A DNA stretch of 15,367 nucleotides from Acidobacteriaceae bacterium (lineage in GTDB: Bacteria > Acidobacteriota > Terriglobia > Terriglobales > Acidobacteriaceae), in the NCBI GenBank assembly GCA_030049955.1, contig JASIJX010000479.1, forward strand, positions 1-15,367, written 5' to 3'. Shown piece after piece: positions 13,678 to 15,367 of the stretch. How positions within the stretch are numbered: position 1 is the first letter of the stretch; each line of letters opens with the position of its first letter. The notes beneath the pieces are model-generated. The model was not told the origin of the DNA. It did not search any database and worked only from the letters and a program-made list of their open reading frames with translations. The position numbers and the translations under genes are program-made.

Positions 13678-15367
13678 CGCGCCGGGAATGGCTGGCTGCT
13701 GTCGCGGCATGGGCCGCGGGAGCGGCGATATCGAGTTATGGCCAGCAGGGAGGAATGGCCACGCCCGATAGGAAAGCCGCGCCTCGCGAGAAGCCTTCCG
13801 GACTTCCGTTCAACGCCCGGTTCACCGATATCTCCGAGCAAGCCGGCCTGCGCGCCCCGATCATTTACGGAGGATCGAACCACGACGATTATATCCTTGA
13901 AACCAACGGATGCGGGATCGCGTTTTTCGATTACGACAATGATGGATGGCTTGACATCCTGGTTTTGTGCGGCGTGCGCCTCGATGGCACTCCGCCAGGC
14001 GCGTGCAACCGCTTGTACAAAAACAATCGCGACGGCACGTTCACCGACGTGACGAAGGCGGCCGGACTCGAACGTAGCGGCTGGGCCTGTTCCGTCACCA
14101 TCGGCGACTACAACAACGATGGCTTCGAGGATGTGTTCATCACTTATTGGGGACAAAACGTCCTCTACCGCAATAATGGCGATGGTACATTCACCGACGT
14201 AACGGAAAGAGCCGGACTGCTGGAATCGGGACCGGTGCTTTGGAACTCCGGCGCTACCTGGGTTGACTACAATCGCGATGGTCATCTCGATCTGTTTGTG
14301 GCCACCTATCTGGACTTCGACCAGAAAGCGATTCCGAAACCGGGCGCTAGTTCGTATTGCCGCTACATGGACGTCCCCGTGAATTGCGGACCGCGCGGGC
14401 TCAAGCCCATGCACCACAAGCTGTACCGGAATAACGGCGATGGCACGTTCACCGACGTCAGCGAAGCGTCCGGGATCGCCCAACTTAGCGGCAGCTATGC
14501 AATGACGGCCGTGGTAGCGGATTATGACGAAGATGGCTGGCCCGACATTTTTGTGGCCTGCGACTCCACTCCTAATTTCTTACTGATGAATAATCACGAC
14601 GGTACGTTTCGCCAGGAAGCCCTGGAGCGCGGCGTGGCCTTGAGCCAGGATGGTCAGGAACAGTCCAACATGGGGGTCGCGATTGGAGATTTCGATCTGG
14701 ACGGCCACACTGATATCGTTGTTACGCATTTCATGAGGGACACACCGGGGCTCTACAAGAATGACGGTACCGGGCTCTTTGAGGAAGACTCCTTGCAAAC
14801 CGGCTTGGGCGTCGAGATCCGTTATATCGGTTGGGGAACGGCTCTGGAAGATTTCGACAACGACGGCTGGCCTGACATTGTGATGGTCACGGGCAGCATC
14901 TACCCGGAAGTAGCAGCGCGGTTTCCGGCATGGCCGTATCGTACCCCACGGCTCTTTTATCGCAATTTGCGGAATGGAAAGTTCGAACTTATCGACGACG
15001 CCGGTCCCGGCATGACGACCCCGCATTCGAGCCGCGGAAGCGCCTTTGGAGATTTTGACAACGACGGCGATGTCGATATCTTGATCATGAATATGAACGA
15101 GCCGCCCTCGCTTCTCCGCAACGACGTGCGCGGCGACGACACTTGGCTAAAAATCTTCCTCGTGGGAACTAAGTCGAATCGCAGCGCCATCGGTGCGCGC
15201 GTGGTTGCCTATTATGGTCAAAAGAAACAAGCCAAGACCGTCACTGCGCAGACCAGCTACTATTCTTCAAACGATCGTCGATTGCATTTCGGCCTCGGCA
15301 ATGCCGCTCAAGCAGATGTAGAGATCTTCTGGCCCAATGGGGAAATTGAAAGATATCGTACGCTTCC
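13674..15367 (+). CDS. CRTAC1-family protein with FG-GAP/VCBS repeats and ASPIC/UnbV domain, 3' end beyond window
   Basis: This is an exported beta-propeller-like calcium-binding protein of unknown reaction. The N-terminus MTRREWLAAVAAWAAGAAIS has a twin-arginine motif (T-R-R-E-W-L) and an Ala-rich weakly hydrophobic core, so Tat export is likely, ending near SYGQ (residues 21-24). Seven calcium-loop motifs of form DxDxDGxxD appear at 86-94, 145-153, 198-206, 283-291, 339-347, 393-401 and 460-468. The phrase (R/H)DGTFTDV or close variants recurs between them. An ASPIC/UnbV domain follows from about 502 (NRSAIGARV, RLHFGLG at 536-542, VEIFWPNG at 549-556). The window ends after 564 complete codons, with probably only a few residues missing. 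GGAG lies 8 nt before the ATG, which overlaps the stop of the upstream relic. The gene follows receptor and TPR genes on the same strand. Family identity is strong; the role is not known. Confidence 0.93.
   Translation, partial: MTRREWLAAVAAWAAGAAISSYGQQGGMATPDRKAAPREKPSGLPFNARFTDISEQAGLRAPIIYGGSNHDDYILETNGCGIAFFDYDNDGWLDILVLCGVRLDGTPPGACNRLYKNNRDGTFTDVTKAAGLERSGWACSVTIGDYNNDGFEDVFITYWGQNVLYRNNGDGTFTDVTERAGLLESGPVLWNSGATWVDYNRDGHLDLFVATYLDFDQKAIPKPGASSYCRYMDVPVNCGPRGLKPMHHKLYRNNGDGTFTDVSEASGIAQLSGSYAMTAVVADYDEDGWPDIFVACDSTPNFLLMNNHDGTFRQEALERGVALSQDGQEQSNMGVAIGDFDLDGHTDIVVTHFMRDTPGLYKNDGTGLFEEDSLQTGLGVEIRYIGWGTALEDFDNDGWPDIVMVTGSIYPEVAARFPAWPYRTPRLFYRNLRNGKFELIDDAGPGMTTPHSSRGSAFGDFDNDGDVDILIMNMNEPPSLLRNDVRGDDTWLKIFLVGTKSNRSAIGARVVAYYGQKKQAKTVTAQTSYYSSNDRRLHFGLGNAAQADVEIFWPNGEIERYRTL

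Noticed and set aside
14020..14460. Recurring GACGGCACGTTCACCGACGT-like units as a DNA repeat or CRISPR
   Set aside because: They are in-frame protein repeats (DGTFTDV) of the FG-GAP/VCBS fold with irregular spacing and coding sequence between them.
13617..14483. 288-aa minus-strand open frame
   Set aside because: It is antisense to the CRTAC1 gene; the open frame arises from the repeated calcium-loop codons.

Overview
The window looks like a chromosomal piece of an Acidobacteriota (Terriglobia-type) genome. This is inferred from gene content, since there is no rRNA or other phylogenetic marker. The content is a very large Oar-like TonB-dependent receptor with an N-terminal carboxypeptidase-regulatory-like domain, a secreted TPR protein, a CRTAC1-type protein with FG-GAP/VCBS repeats and an ASPIC/UnbV domain, and a secreted GH38 alpha-mannosidase under a LacI-type regulator. 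Base composition is moderately GC-rich in the genes and more AT-rich in the long intergenic region.

Layout. (1) 1-956, plus strand: the 3' part of a class II-type Fic (AMPylation-family) gene cut by the window edge. It is broken by a one-base loss near 213-215 and a one-base gain near 613-615, which together restore the frame. (2) 951-7503, minus strand: a four-gene sugar cluster read LacI regulator -> exported GH38 alpha-mannosidase -> MFS transporter -> SDR oxidoreductase. A sigma70-like promoter and a GACAAC/GTTGTC-type operator precede the regulator gene. A second, perfect operator lies about 240 bp further upstream. (3) 7504-8991: a long region between divergent units. It holds the regulatory sites, an unannotated 55-aa two-helix membrane protein (8010-8177, minus strand), and a cluster of stem-loops at 8251-8545 that none of the genes explains. 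(4) 8992-15367, plus strand: TonB-dependent receptor -> TPR lipoprotein-free secreted protein -> Tat-exported CRTAC1/ASPIC-UnbV protein running off the window. Between the last two is a 40-codon relic matching the end of a different ASPIC/UnbV gene, whose stop overlaps the next start as ATGA.

How the genes may work together. In the minus-strand cluster, the mannosidase would release mannose or short mannosides in the periplasm, the MFS protein would carry a product across the inner membrane, and the SDR would oxidise or reduce it. LacI would derepress the set when its sugar is present. In the plus-strand cluster all three proteins carry export signals. An outer-membrane receptor, a periplasmic TPR scaffold and a calcium-binding propeller-like protein are therefore plausible partners in capturing or processing an extracellular substrate. 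That last part is inference. The least-explained items are the receptor/TPR/ASPIC-UnbV module with its embedded gene relic, and the hairpin cluster.
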